This document shows positions 31,801 to 41,462 of a stretch of 61,376 bases of DNA, piece after piece. Each line of letters opens with the position of its first letter. Positions within the stretch are counted from its first letter, which is position 1. The notes beneath the pieces are model-generated. The model made no database searches, was not told the origin of the DNA, and was given only the letters and a program-made list of their open reading frames with translations. Source of the DNA: Bacilli bacterium (GTDB lineage: Bacteria; Bacillota_I; Bacilli_A; RF39; UBA660); assembly GCA_017441845.1 (NCBI GenBank), contig JAFRVB010000005.1, forward strand, positions 86,150 through 147,525. Reading direction: 5' to 3'. The position numbers were made by a program, and so were the translations under genes.

Positions 31801-33063
31801 ATGGCTAAATATTATGTAGTTGCTAGAATTGAAGATAGTTATGATCTAATTAAAATTGGTGATAAAACTAAACTAGAAGAAATAGATCAATATACTCTAA
31901 ATTTTAGAAACAAAGATGAACTTGTTCTCGATATGAATACTAAAGGTAATGAAGTTGATCCTGAAAGTGATATTTTTATTGTATATAAAAATAGAGGAAA
32001 CATTGTTACTAAAGAAGTATTATATAAAGGAAGAAAGAATTTTAATATTAGAGAGAATATAGATTTATCTTTAAAGGGAGAAGATTTGAAGTGTTTCTAT
32101 ATTTTTAAAGAAGTATTTGAAATGAGTAAAAACATAGAGTTTGCTAATATGCTTTTATCTCCTGTATATTCTGTTTATAAAGAATTTAAAGATTTACTTT
32201 ATAATTCTCATAAGAATATTAATTCTGTTACTTTTAATAGTAAAAATAATTTTTTACGAAGAAGCTATAATAACCTAAGAGATTTATGTGTATTAATGAA
32301 TGATTATGAAACTATGATGCCTAAAAGAAGTTTTCCAATTCTAAGTAGAAAAACAGATTTAGAAAGAGAAAGAAGAGTAATCTTTCCTGATTTAAGTAGA
32401 ACTTTAGGTGATGGATTTGGACAATTATCTTTATTAGGAGGACCTAATAACTTTGTTCATATTACGAGTCTTAATCCTAGTAAAATACCAAGTAAACATA
32501 CATTAAAGGGTAGTAAACTTGGTACAATCACACCTAAGAAAGTATCTTCAAACATCTCAGTAACAACTCCACCTACAATGGCTATATCTATGGGTTCTAC
32601 TCCATATAAATTAGATATGGACTCAATTGAAAAGATTAATTTATGTTATCAAAATAATAGAGTTAAACAAGAAGCTGTTAAAGGTATAATGAAATTTTTA
32701 ACTAGTGCTTATTATATGCCTGCTGATGCGATTAGATCAGATGGTGATAAGTACTATGTTAATTTTGATGCGTTTGGTTATGATTATACTGATGATCAAA
32801 AGGATGAGCTATCAACTTTACTTAGTCAAAATATGATGGGATTAATCAAAGGATATAAAGATTGTGAAGTAAGAAGAAGAGATCCACATATTTCTTATGG
32901 ATCACAACTTACTTTAGATGAGGATATGGATTCTTACAAAAAAGATATTAAACATTATTTAGAAAGATATGCTGAAAAGAATAGTAAAAGCATCAATAAA
33001 ATATATAGATTCTGTCAAGTACAAAGAGATGTAATTGATAATACTAAGGGTAAATCAAGATGA
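31801..33063 (+). CDS. Hypothetical 420-residue protein cotranscribed with a Xer recombinase
   Basis: Not recognised. A soluble protein with a beta-rich first 90 residues (KYYVVARIEDSYDLIKIGDKTKLEEI), a helical middle (about 100-180), a Ser/Thr/Pro-rich segment at about 225-275 (SKIPSKHTLKGSKLGTITPKK in part) that may be disordered, and a mixed C-terminal domain of about 140 residues. No signal peptide or membrane helix. Its TGA overlaps the recombinase start codon, so the two are made together. Function cannot be inferred. Confidence 0.65.
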   Translation: MAKYYVVARIEDSYDLIKIGDKTKLEEIDQYTLNFRNKDELVLDMNTKGNEVDPESDIFIVYKNRGNIVTKEVLYKGRKNFNIRENIDLSLKGEDLKCFYIFKEVFEMSKNIEFANMLLSPVYSVYKEFKDLLYNSHKNINSVTFNSKNNFLRRSYNNLRDLCVLMNDYETMMPKRSFPILSRKTDLERERRVIFPDLSRTLGDGFGQLSLLGGPNNFVHITSLNPSKIPSKHTLKGSKLGTITPKKVSSNISVTTPPTMAISMGSTPYKLDMDSIEKINLCYQNNRVKQEAVKGIMKFLTSAYYMPADAIRSDGDKYYVNFDAFGYDYTDDQKDELSTLLSQNMMGLIKGYKDCEVRRRDPHISYGSQLTLDEDMDSYKKDIKHYLERYAEKNSKSINKIYRFCQVQRDVIDNTKGKSR

Positions 33064-33971
33064 GTGAGATTAAGTTAGATAAAAATATTGAAGGTTATTT
33101 TGATTACTTAGAGTATGAGAAGAAGTATTCTAAACATACTGTTATTAATTATAAAGATGATGTTAGAGAATATTTAGAATTCTTATCTAGTGAACATTTA
33201 ACTTATACTAGTATAAAATATGAAGATATTAGATTTTATTTAATGTTTTTAAAAGATAATAAGAATAATAATAATTCTTCTATTGATAGAAAGTTAAGTG
33301 CTTTAAGAGGTCTTTATAAATACTTAGCTAATGAGGGAGTAGTTTCATCTAATCCATTTAGTTTAGTTAGTGGACCTAAAAAAGAAAAGAAATTACCTAG
33401 ATTTTTTGAATATAATGAATTAGAAGAATTACTTAATACTCCTGATTTAAGAAAACCTTTAGGTCAAAGAGATAGATTAATCTTAGAGATGCTTTATGCG
33501 ACAGGAGTACGTGTATCAGAACTAGTTAATATCAAAGTATCAGATATTAATCGTAGTATGCAGAATATCATAATACTTGGTAAAGGTAATAAAGAGAGAA
33601 TTGTTGAATATGGAGATTATTGTGAAGAATCATTAGATTTATATTTAAAAGATGGTTATTTTAGACTTAATATTCATAATAGTTCATATTTATTTTTAAA
33701 TAATAATGGAGAACAATTAACTGATAGAGGAGTTAGATACATACTTAGTAATTTAATAGAGAAAACATCTATTAATAAAAAGATATCTCCTCATATGATT
33801 AGACATTCTTTTGCGACTCATTTATTAAATAATGGATGTAGTTTATTATCAGTACAGAAGTTACTTGGACATGATTCAATTAAATCTACTCAAGTATATA
33901 CTCATGTATCTACTGATAGATTAAAAGAAGTCTATAGGAATAGTTTTCCTAGAGCTAAAGAAAAAAAGTAA
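33060..33971 (+). CDS. Tyrosine recombinase XerC/XerD-like
   Basis: A 303-residue site-specific recombinase, likely the chromosome-dimer resolving Xer. The N-terminal SAM-like domain covers residues 1-95 and the catalytic domain the rest. Catalytic set: Arg in ATGVRVSELV, Lys in LGKGNKER, His245-x-x-Arg248 in HMIRHSFATHLL, His in LLGHDSIKST, and Tyr280 in TQVYTHVS. All residues are present, so it should be active. Location after topA is common for codV/xerC-type genes. Whether it is XerC or XerD is not decidable here. ATGA overlap with the upstream gene. Confidence 0.92.
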   Translation: MSEIKLDKNIEGYFDYLEYEKKYSKHTVINYKDDVREYLEFLSSEHLTYTSIKYEDIRFYLMFLKDNKNNNNSSIDRKLSALRGLYKYLANEGVVSSNPFSLVSGPKKEKKLPRFFEYNELEELLNTPDLRKPLGQRDRLILEMLYATGVRVSELVNIKVSDINRSMQNIIILGKGNKERIVEYGDYCEESLDLYLKDGYFRLNIHNSSYLFLNNNGEQLTDRGVRYILSNLIEKTSINKKISPHMIRHSFATHLLNNGCSLLSVQKLLGHDSIKSTQVYTHVSTDRLKEVYRNSFPRAKEKK

Positions 33972-34001
33972 AAATATGTTTTATTTTTAATAATAATTAG
34001 A

Positions 34002-34007
34002 TATAAT
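34002..34007 (+). promoter_or_regulatory. -10 box of comN-secDF unit
   Basis: TATAAT 21 bases before ATG 34029. Confidence 0.5.
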
Positions 34008-34028
34008 ATATGTGTTTTAGGTGTTGTT

Positions 34029-34244
34029 ATGGTTGAATTTAATAATATTAATGAATTATTTGAAAGAGTTTATCCTTGTCTTAAATTAAAGAAGAAATTA
34101 TTATATTTACAAGGAGTAGATGTCAGTATTAAATTTATTTGGGATTATTTTACTGATGATTGGAAAAACTCTATTAATTTAACTTTATATGATATGGTTA
34201 ATGATATAATGATGCTTGATGTTAATAATTTGAAAGAGGTGTAA
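34029..34244 (+). CDS. comN: ComN-like post-transcriptional regulator
   Basis: A 71-residue protein. The arrangement ERVYPCLKLKKKLLYLQGVDVSIKFIWDYFTDDW ... YDMVNDIMMLD (shown in parts) resembles the ComN family: a conserved YP-L-K start, an IWDY centre and a VNDI end. In Bacillus comN lies next to secDF, and here secDF follows after 2 bases, which supports the call. ComN acts on comE mRNA in Bacillus; comE is not in this window, so its target here is unknown. Confidence 0.6.
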   Translation: MVEFNNINELFERVYPCLKLKKKLLYLQGVDVSIKFIWDYFTDDWKNSINLTLYDMVNDIMMLDVNNLKEV

Positions 34245-34246
34245 TA

Positions 34247-36514
34247 ATGAAGAATGGAAAAACTGTAGGAGTAGTAGTTGCTGTATTAATAATTTTAGTT
34301 GTAGGAATATGTTTTTTATTTAAACCATTATTCGGAGGACTAAAATTTGGTTTAGATCTACAAGGTGGATTTGAGATTTTATATAAAGCAGAATCTATTG
34401 ATGGATCTAAGATGACTACTGAGAAATTACAAGCTACTTATAAAACATTACAAAGAAGAATTGATAGTTTGGGAGTTAGTGAACCTGAAATAACTACTGA
34501 AGGTACAGATAAGATTAGAGTTAAACTAGCAGGTGTAAAAGATCCTGAAGAAGCTAGAACTCAATTATCTACAGTAGCAACACTATCATTTAGAGATGTT
34601 AATGATAATTTATTGATGAATAGTGATGTTTTAGTTGCGGGAGGAGCTAAAATTGGACAAGATGCTAGAGGTAATCCTGCAGTTAGTTTAAGTGTTGCTG
34701 ATAAGAAAGAATTTTATAAAGTTACTAGTGAAATTAGTAAGAGAGGTCAAAATAATAATTTAATTGTCATTTGGTTAGATTATAAAGATGGAGAAGATTC
34801 ATATTCTTCTGAATCTGCTTCTTGTGGTACTGATGCATCTAATTGTTTATCAGCAGCTACTGTATCTCAAGGATTTGCTTCTGATGTTATTATTCAAGGT
34901 AATTTTAAAGAAGAAGAAGTTAAAAACTTAGTTGATTTGATTAATAGTGGATCATTACCAGCTAATTTAAAAGAGATTAGTTCTAATACTGTTGGAGCTT
35001 CTTTCGGAGATAGAACTTTAGCTCATACATTTAAAGCTGGTGTTATAGGTATTGCTTTAATTGTATTAATCATGATTTGTTTCTATCATTTCTCTGGATT
35101 TATATCTTCAGTAGCAATGATGATTTATACATTCTTGGTATTCTTGCTATTCTGGTTATTAGGAGGAGTATTAACACTACCTGGTATCGCAGCCTTAATC
35201 TTAGGTATTGGTATGGCGATAGACTCTAACGTAATCATGTTTGCTAGAATTAGAGAAGAACTATTACAGGGACGAAGTGTTCAACTTGCGGTACGTGAAG
35301 GTACTAAGTCTAGTTTATCTGCAATCGTTGATGCGAATATCACAACATTTATTGTTGCGTTAATCATGTTTAATTTTGGAGAAAGTAGTATCAAAGGATT
35401 CGCTACTATGTTAATGATTACAGTTGTTGTTACTATGTTAACAATGGTTGTCTTAACTAGAGCTTTATTAAAACTATTTAGTAAAGGTGGATACTTTGAT
35501 GATAAACCAGGATTATTTATAAATATTAAGAAAAAACATATTCCTGATGTTAGTAAGAATGAAAAAGTTAAGAAAGTTCCATTTGGAAAAGTTAACTTCT
35601 TTAAACATAAATATATACTAGTATTATTATCATTATTTATAATTACTGCTGGTAGTGTTACTTTTGCTTTAAAAGGACTACCACTAGGTATTGATTATAA
35701 AGCTGGTACTTCTGTAACTTTAGTTACTAATCAAAAGTTAACTGAAGATCAATTGATGAAAGACTTTAAAGAAAATGATTTAGAACCAGCTACTATTAAT
35801 ATTGGTAAAGAAGAGACATCTGTTAGAATTAATAGTGCCTTAGACGGAGAATCTGTTAAGAAAGTTAATAAATATTTTGAAGATAAATATGATGCTAAAG
35901 TAAATATTGGAGTTATCTCTAATATGGTTGCTAAAGATTTAGTTAAAAACGCTATTTTAGCAGTATTAATATCAATGATTGGTATTATTCTATATATTTC
36001 TATTAGATTTAAATTTAGTTATGCTTTAGGAGGAGTTGTTGCATTATTCCACGATGTTGCGATAATGATGGCATTCTTCGTTATGACTAGATTTGAAATT
36101 AGTAGTATGTTTATCGCAGCAGTTCTTGCTATTATCGGTTATTCAATTAACGATACTATTGTACAATTCGATAGATTTAGAGAAGAACTTGCTAAAACTA
36201 AAGAAAAAATTACTAAAGAGAATTTTGAATCTATTTGTAATAAAGCTATTCAAGCTACATTTACAAGAACAATTCTAACTTCATTAACAACTTTAGTACC
36301 AATTATTGCATTATTGATAATTGGATCTAAAGAAATATTTACATTTAATGTAGCTATGTTAGTTGGATTGATTTCAGGTACTTATTCATCTATCTTTATA
36401 GCTAGTTTGATATTTATAGCTATTGAAAGAAGAAAAATAGGTAAACCTAAAAAGAAGAAAAGAATTTATACTGATGATTTAGAGGAAAAGAAAATAAAGG
36501 GAATTAACTGCTAG
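34247..36514 (+). CDS. secDF: Fused protein-export membrane protein SecDF
   Basis: Proton-driven RND-type membrane protein that assists Sec export. At 755 residues it is the fused SecD-SecF form usual in Bacilli. The SecD half has KFGLDLQGGFEILY and, after an external P1 domain, the membrane region with PGIAALILGIGMAIDSNVIMFARIREE. The SecF half begins near residue 450 and has GIDYKAGTSVTLV, then IGYSINDTIVQFDRFREEL. GAGGTG precedes the ATG. Cotranscribed with comN and probably rel. Confidence 0.96.
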   Translation: MKNGKTVGVVVAVLIILVVGICFLFKPLFGGLKFGLDLQGGFEILYKAESIDGSKMTTEKLQATYKTLQRRIDSLGVSEPEITTEGTDKIRVKLAGVKDPEEARTQLSTVATLSFRDVNDNLLMNSDVLVAGGAKIGQDARGNPAVSLSVADKKEFYKVTSEISKRGQNNNLIVIWLDYKDGEDSYSSESASCGTDASNCLSAATVSQGFASDVIIQGNFKEEEVKNLVDLINSGSLPANLKEISSNTVGASFGDRTLAHTFKAGVIGIALIVLIMICFYHFSGFISSVAMMIYTFLVFLLFWLLGGVLTLPGIAALILGIGMAIDSNVIMFARIREELLQGRSVQLAVREGTKSSLSAIVDANITTFIVALIMFNFGESSIKGFATMLMITVVVTMLTMVVLTRALLKLFSKGGYFDDKPGLFINIKKKHIPDVSKNEKVKKVPFGKVNFFKHKYILVLLSLFIITAGSVTFALKGLPLGIDYKAGTSVTLVTNQKLTEDQLMKDFKENDLEPATINIGKEETSVRINSALDGESVKKVNKYFEDKYDAKVNIGVISNMVAKDLVKNAILAVLISMIGIILYISIRFKFSYALGGVVALFHDVAIMMAFFVMTRFEISSMFIAAVLAIIGYSINDTIVQFDRFREELAKTKEKITKENFESICNKAIQATFTRTILTSLTTLVPIIALLIIGSKEIFTFNVAMLVGLISGTYSSIFIASLIFIAIERRKIGKPKKKKRIYTDDLEEKKIKGINC

Positions 36515-36528
36515 AGGAGGTGATGTCC

Positions 36529-38694
36529 TTGTCTAGAACACGTGATAATATTACATTTGATGATGTCTTAAAAAAAATTAAAAAATATATTACTGATAAA
36601 CATGAGTTAGAAGTTATTAAGCGAGCTTATGAGTTTGCTAACTTAAAGCATGAAGGTCAATACAGAAAAACGGGTGAAGCATATATAATTCACCCTTTAA
36701 ATGTTGCAGTAATTTTAACTGAAATTTATGCAGATTATGAGACTTTGTCTGCAGGTATTTTGCATGATGTACTTGAAGATTGTGATTGTACAACTGACGA
36801 GATGGAAAAAGAAGTTGGACCTACTATCACTAAGTTAGTACAAGGAGTCACTAAACTATCTAAGATTCATTTTTCCACAGAAAATGAATATTTAATCGAT
36901 TATTATAAAAAGATAATTGTAGGAATGAGTGAAGATGTTAGAGTTATCATTATCAAATTAGCAGATAGACTTCATAATATGAGAACTTTATGGGCATTAC
37001 CTAAAGAAAAGCAAAAAAGAAAAGCCTATGAAGCTTTAGAAATACTTGCTCCTATAGGAGATCATTTAGGTATCCATAAGATTAAATCAGAATTAGAAGA
37101 TTTAGCTCTTCGTTATTTAAAACCAGATGTTTACTATGACATAGCTGAACATCTAAATAAAACTAAAATCGAAAGAGAAGAAACTGTTAGTATGATGTTA
37201 AATGAAGTAAAAGAATTACTTATAGAACATCATATTCCACATGAAATAAAAGGTAGAGCTAAAAGTATTTATTCAATTTATAATAAACTAAATAATGGTA
37301 AAACATTTAATACTATTTATGATTTATTAGGTCTAAGAATATTAGTTAATTCAGAACAGGAATGTTATCTTGCTTTAGGATTAATTCATTCTAAATTTAG
37401 ACCATTACCTCATAGATTTAAAGATTATATCGCTATGCCTAAACCTAATATGTATCAATCTCTACATACTACAGTATTTGGTATAGATGGATATTTATTT
37501 GAAATACAAATTCGTACTTATGATATGAATGAAGTTGCTGAAAATGGTATTGCTTCACACTGGTCTTATAAAGAGAATAAAGGTAGTGAACATACTGCTA
37601 ATTTAACTTCTACTACAGAACAAAAATTACAATTCTTTAAATCAATAATAGATTTATCTAAAGATCAAATGAGTAGTGAAGAATTTGTTAATTCTGTAAA
37701 AGATGAAGTATTAAATAATAATATTTATTGTTTTACTCCTAAAGGAGATGTTATTGAATTAACTAGAGGTTCAACTCCTATAGATTTTGCTTATAAGATT
37801 CATACTAAGATAGGTGAAACTATGGTAGGAGCTATAGTTAATGATCAAGCAGTTCCATTTGATTATGAACTTCAAAATAATGATATAGTTAAAATAAATA
37901 CTAATAAGAGTGCAACTCCTTCTCGTGAGTGGTTAAATATAGTTAAATCTACTCAAACTAAAAATAAAATTAAAAATTATTTTACTAAGAATGATAGAGA
38001 AATCTATTTAGAAAAAGGTAAATATTTATTAGAGAAAGCTCTACGTAAAAGAAAACTACCTGTAGCTGATTTCTTATCTAATGAAAATTTAAAAACTATT
38101 AGTAAAGAAAAAGAGTATAAAGATTTAAAAACTCCTGATGATGTATATTTAACTATAGGTAATGAGAAGAATAATGCGAATAGTATTATTAATATTATTT
38201 ATAAAGATGAAGAAAGAAAAACTGTACCTAAAAATATAAAAATAGATGATAAAGTATTAGATGCCGATATTATAGTTAATGGTATAGATAAAGTAAGAGT
38301 TAATTTAGCTCATTGTTGTAATCCTGTATATGGAGATGAAATAATAGGTTATATTACTAGAGGTAGTGGTATTACTGTTCATAGGATTAATTGTCGTAAT
38401 TTAGAAGAAATGGATGATAGAACAGTAGATGTAGTATGGAATAGTAATACTAATAAGAAATATTTATCTTATTTATTAATTTATTCTAATAGTAGAGAAA
38501 ATCATATGGCTGAAATAGTACAAGCTATATCTCTAATGAGTATTGGTATAGAAGAAATAAAAGTATTAAATAAAGAAGCTAATTATGTATATGAATTAAG
38601 TTTATATGTATCTGGTACTGAACAGTTAGATAAAATTATAAATATTTTAAATAATAATCAATATATAGAAAATGTAGAGAGGTCAATAAGATGA
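36529..38694 (+). CDS. rel: Bifunctional (p)ppGpp synthetase/hydrolase Rel
   Basis: Stringent-response enzyme of about 721 residues. Hydrolase HD domain: EAYIIHPLNVAVIL and ILHDVLEDCD, with LADRLHNMRTL. Synthetase domain: GRAKSIYSIYNKL, DLLGLRILV, RFKDYIAMPKPNMYQSLHT and EIQIRT. Then the TGS domain (CFTPKGDVIELTRGSTPIDFAYKIH), zinc-finger-like region with CCNPVYGDEI, and C-terminal ACT. Both catalytic halves look intact. TTG 36529 is preferred: AGGAGG at 36515-36520 is 8 bases before it but overlaps the GTG 36520 and nearly touches ATG 36523. dtd follows with a 4-base overlap. Confidence 0.95.
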   Translation: MSRTRDNITFDDVLKKIKKYITDKHELEVIKRAYEFANLKHEGQYRKTGEAYIIHPLNVAVILTEIYADYETLSAGILHDVLEDCDCTTDEMEKEVGPTITKLVQGVTKLSKIHFSTENEYLIDYYKKIIVGMSEDVRVIIIKLADRLHNMRTLWALPKEKQKRKAYEALEILAPIGDHLGIHKIKSELEDLALRYLKPDVYYDIAEHLNKTKIEREETVSMMLNEVKELLIEHHIPHEIKGRAKSIYSIYNKLNNGKTFNTIYDLLGLRILVNSEQECYLALGLIHSKFRPLPHRFKDYIAMPKPNMYQSLHTTVFGIDGYLFEIQIRTYDMNEVAENGIASHWSYKENKGSEHTANLTSTTEQKLQFFKSIIDLSKDQMSSEEFVNSVKDEVLNNNIYCFTPKGDVIELTRGSTPIDFAYKIHTKIGETMVGAIVNDQAVPFDYELQNNDIVKINTNKSATPSREWLNIVKSTQTKNKIKNYFTKNDREIYLEKGKYLLEKALRKRKLPVADFLSNENLKTISKEKEYKDLKTPDDVYLTIGNEKNNANSIINIIYKDEERKTVPKNIKIDDKVLDADIIVNGIDKVRVNLAHCCNPVYGDEIIGYITRGSGITVHRINCRNLEEMDDRTVDVVWNSNTNKKYLSYLLIYSNSRENHMAEIVQAISLMSIGIEEIKVLNKEANYVYELSLYVSGTEQLDKIINILNNNQYIENVERSIR

Positions 38695-39128
38695 GAGTAG
38701 TAATTCAAGTTAGTGGTAAAGCTAATTGTACAGTTGATTATAAACCTTATTCTGAGATACCTAAAGGTTTATTTGTACTAGTAGGTTTTACTGAAGGAGA
38801 TAATGAAGAAAAAATTAAGTGGATGGTTAATAAGATAGTTAATATGAGAATATTTCCAAAAGATGATGAAGATGTAGGAGATATATCTGTAAAAGATATT
38901 AATGGTGAAATACTAAGTATATCTCAATTCACTTTATATGCTGATTGTACTAAAGGTAATAGACCTGGTTATACTAAAGCATTAAATCCAGAAGAAGCAA
39001 CTGTTCTTTATGATAAGTTCAATGAAGAATTAGCTAAACATGTTCCAGTAAAAACAGGAGTATTTGGTTCTCATATGGAAATATCTTTTACTAATATTGG
39101 ACCACATACAATAATTTTAGAGAAGTGA
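38691..39128 (+). CDS. dtd: D-aminoacyl-tRNA deacylase
   Basis: Removes D-amino acids mischarged on tRNA. The 145-residue product begins MRVVIQVSGKANCTV, has the SQFTLYAD motif with catalytic Thr, GNRPGYTKALNPE, and the Gly-Pro pair near the end in GPHTIIL. The second position of the Gly-cisPro motif keeps the family pattern. ATGA overlap with rel, the standard rel-dtd order. Confidence 0.95.
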   Translation: MRVVIQVSGKANCTVDYKPYSEIPKGLFVLVGFTEGDNEEKIKWMVNKIVNMRIFPKDDEDVGDISVKDINGEILSISQFTLYADCTKGNRPGYTKALNPEEATVLYDKFNEELAKHVPVKTGVFGSHMEISFTNIGPHTIILEK

Positions 39129-39147
39129 TAAACTTCTCTTTTTTTTA
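39119..39147 (+). terminator. Intrinsic terminator overlapping dtd stop
   Basis: AGAGAAGT (39119-39126) with ACTTCTCT (39132-39139), loop GATAA, then T run. Confidence 0.85.
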
Positions 39148-39158
39148 TACATTTTGTT

Positions 39159-39167
39159 TGTTATAAT
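39159..39167 (+). promoter_or_regulatory. Extended -10 promoter
   Basis: TGTTATAAT, 17 bases before ATG 39185. Confidence 0.6.
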
Positions 39168-39184
39168 TATAATGGTGATAGTGT

Positions 39185-40555
39185 ATGATAAAGTGTCCTA
39201 ATTGTGAAGGAGAAATGGAGTTTAAACCTGGAGTACAGGAAGTTGTTTGTCAGTACTGTGGTTCTAAGTTTGATCCTAAAACTTTTAAGCCTGAAGTTAA
39301 AAAATCAAAAGAAGTTAATGATTTAGAAGGAAAATCTTACATGTGTACTCAATGTGGGGCTAGACTTTTAACTTTTGATGAAACAGCTATTACTTTTTGT
39401 AGTTATTGTGGAAGTCAGGCTATGGTAGAAGATAAAATGATTAAACTTAATAAACCTGATTATGTTATTCCTTTTAAGATTACTAGAGAAGAGTGTATTA
39501 AACAGTATAAAGATAAAGTTAAACATAGATTCTTTGTACCTGATTATTTAAAGGATGATGTGGTGGTTGATAAATTTAGAGGTATTTATATGCCTTATTG
39601 TATTTATAGATCTAGTTATAAAGGACCAGTATCATCTGAAGGAGAAAAATTTGATCATAGTTCTGGTAATTATGATTATTATAATGAATATAAAGTTGAT
39701 TGTGATTTAGATATTAATTTTGAAGGTATTTCAAAAGATTTAAGATCTGATTTTTATGATAAATTTAGTGATGCATTAGTTTTTGATTTAAAAGGTAAAG
39801 AAGAATATAATCCTAATTACTTTGTAGGTTATTATGCTGATGTAGCAGATGTGGATCCTGATATTTATGTTGATAATGCTTTAGAAGAAGCAGAAAAAGA
39901 AATAAAATCAGCAGTTAGTGAACAAGCTAATTTTAGTAAATATGGATGTAGTGTACCTAATATTCCTTTAAAGAATGAAAAAGAAAAAACAGCTATGTTT
40001 CCATTTTACTTTTTATCAATTAGAGATAGAAATAAAGATAGAGTGTATTATGCTGTAGTTAATGGTCAAACAGGTGAAATGGTTGTTGATTTACCTACTT
40101 CTAAACCTAAGTATATTATGACATCTTTAGCTTTAGCATTATTTATCTTTGGATTAGCAACACTATCTAATATAATGTTCTTTAATGTTAGAAATTTACT
40201 TTTACCTGTAACATTACTTGCACTACTTAGTTTAATTCTAATAAGTGTTCAAGGTTCTAAGATAGGTAAGATGTTCTTTCATGAAGGTGATGAAGGATAT
40301 AATTATATTAAGAGAGATGAAAAAGTAAAGAAACCTAATTTATTCTTATTCTTATGGAAAAGTATAGTTGCGATTATTATTCCTGTAGTTGTATATGCAA
40401 TGGATTTAATAGAAGATAATTATAATTATGCAGCAGTTATAGTTTCATTAATACTAGTAGTTTTATCTTTTAGAGATTTAATTAATATACATAATTATTT
40501 GGTTTCAAATAAACTACCTCAATTAAATAAGAGGGGTGGTGATGAAAGTGAATAA
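39185..40555 (+). CDS. Zinc-ribbon membrane protein
   Basis: A 456-residue protein with two N-terminal zinc ribbons: CPNCEGEMEF...CQYCGSKF (residues 4-28) and CTQCGARLL...CSYCGSQ (about 54-77). A soluble region of about 230 residues follows, then about four transmembrane helices after residue 315. Such TFIIB-type ribbon proteins often sit beside TPM-domain genes, as here: the next gene starts inside its 3' end. Function unknown; an envelope complex with the TPM protein is a fair guess. Confidence 0.75.
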   Translation: MIKCPNCEGEMEFKPGVQEVVCQYCGSKFDPKTFKPEVKKSKEVNDLEGKSYMCTQCGARLLTFDETAITFCSYCGSQAMVEDKMIKLNKPDYVIPFKITREECIKQYKDKVKHRFFVPDYLKDDVVVDKFRGIYMPYCIYRSSYKGPVSSEGEKFDHSSGNYDYYNEYKVDCDLDINFEGISKDLRSDFYDKFSDALVFDLKGKEEYNPNYFVGYYADVADVDPDIYVDNALEEAEKEIKSAVSEQANFSKYGCSVPNIPLKNEKEKTAMFPFYFLSIRDRNKDRVYYAVVNGQTGEMVVDLPTSKPKYIMTSLALALFIFGLATLSNIMFFNVRNLLLPVTLLALLSLILISVQGSKIGKMFFHEGDEGYNYIKRDEKVKKPNLFLFLWKSIVAIIIPVVVYAMDLIEDNYNYAAVIVSLILVVLSFRDLINIHNYLVSNKLPQLNKRGGDESE

Positions 40556-41402
40556 GATTTTAAAAGTACTTATAGTATTTGTTGGATTATTTACTTTTAT
40601 TAATGTATATGCAGTGGAAGATTTTATTCTTGGTAATGATAATAGTAATGTTACTGTGACAGATAATAATGTTGATACTACTGATACTATTACTGATAAT
40701 AATTATTCTTATACTAATGAAAAAACTAGTTATAAAGCTTTAATTATTGATGAAAAAGATTTATTAAGTGAAGATGAAGAAAAATCTTTAACGGATGACT
40801 TAAGACCTTTAACTGAGAAAGGACATATAGCTTTTATTTCGACTGATTGTCCAGGAGATACTGCTTCTTGTGCTCGCAGTCGTTATCATGAATTGTTTAA
40901 TACTGATAGTGGTACTATTTTCTTAATAGATATGGAAAATAGATATCTTTATATATTTTCTGATGGTGCGAACTATAAAGTTATAACTAGTAGTAAAGCT
41001 GAAATAATTACTGATAATGTTTATCGTTATGCATCTAAAGAAGATTATTATGAGTGTGCTCATAGAGCTTTCTATCAAATGAATACATTATTAAATGGTG
41101 GAAAGATATCTGAACCTATGAGACATATAACTAATGCATTGTTATCGTTATATATAGGTTTTCTAGTTTGCTTTATCTTTGCATTAGTTACATTTAATAG
41201 TAAGAGAGACTTTAATTTAGTAAGTGAAAATTATGTAAAAGATCTAGCGTTAGCTGGTTTTGTGGCTACTGTTGTTGGTACTCGTAAAAAATATAATCCA
41301 CCTGTTGATAGTGGAAGTGGATTCTCTGGCGGAGGAGGTGGAGGCTTCTCTGGTGGAGGAGGTGGAGGCTTCTCCGGTGGTGGAGGAGGTCACGGTTTCT
41401 AA
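40542..41402 (+). CDS. TPM-domain membrane protein with Gly-rich tail
   Basis: A 286-residue protein: signal peptide (LIVFVGLFTFINVYA), TPM domain (about residues 65-190) with IDEKDLLSEDEEKSL, GTIFLIDMENRYLYIFSDG, a transmembrane helix at about 210-228, and a C-terminal tail of repeated GFSGGGGG ending GHGF. TPM proteins with such tails are widespread (YgcG-like) and their role is not settled. ATG 40542 has GAGGGGTGG upstream; the two GTGs just before it lie in this site. The start overlaps the previous gene by 14 bases. Confidence 0.82.
   Translation: MKVNKILKVLIVFVGLFTFINVYAVEDFILGNDNSNVTVTDNNVDTTDTITDNNYSYTNEKTSYKALIIDEKDLLSEDEEKSLTDDLRPLTEKGHIAFISTDCPGDTASCARSRYHELFNTDSGTIFLIDMENRYLYIFSDGANYKVITSSKAEIITDNVYRYASKEDYYECAHRAFYQMNTLLNGGKISEPMRHITNALLSLYIGFLVCFIFALVTFNSKRDFNLVSENYVKDLALAGFVATVVGTRKKYNPPVDSGSGFSGGGGGGFSGGGGGGFSGGGGGHGF
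41322..41396 (+). repeat. 24-base tandem repeat encoding Gly-rich tail
   Basis: Three tandem units starting at 41322, 41346 and 41370, each encoding FSGGGGGG or a variant. Much richer in G than the surroundings, and in frame, so unit number could vary by slippage without breaking the gene. Confidence 0.85.
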
Positions 41403-41426
41403 AAAGTAGTCTAATTTTAAAAAATA

Positions 41427-41435
41427 TGTTATAAT
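41427..41435 (+). promoter_or_regulatory. Extended -10 promoter of hisS
   Basis: TGTTATAAT, 27 bases before the hisS ATG. Confidence 0.6.
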
Positions 41436-41462
41436 ACATAAACGTTGATGAGAGGTGAAAAA

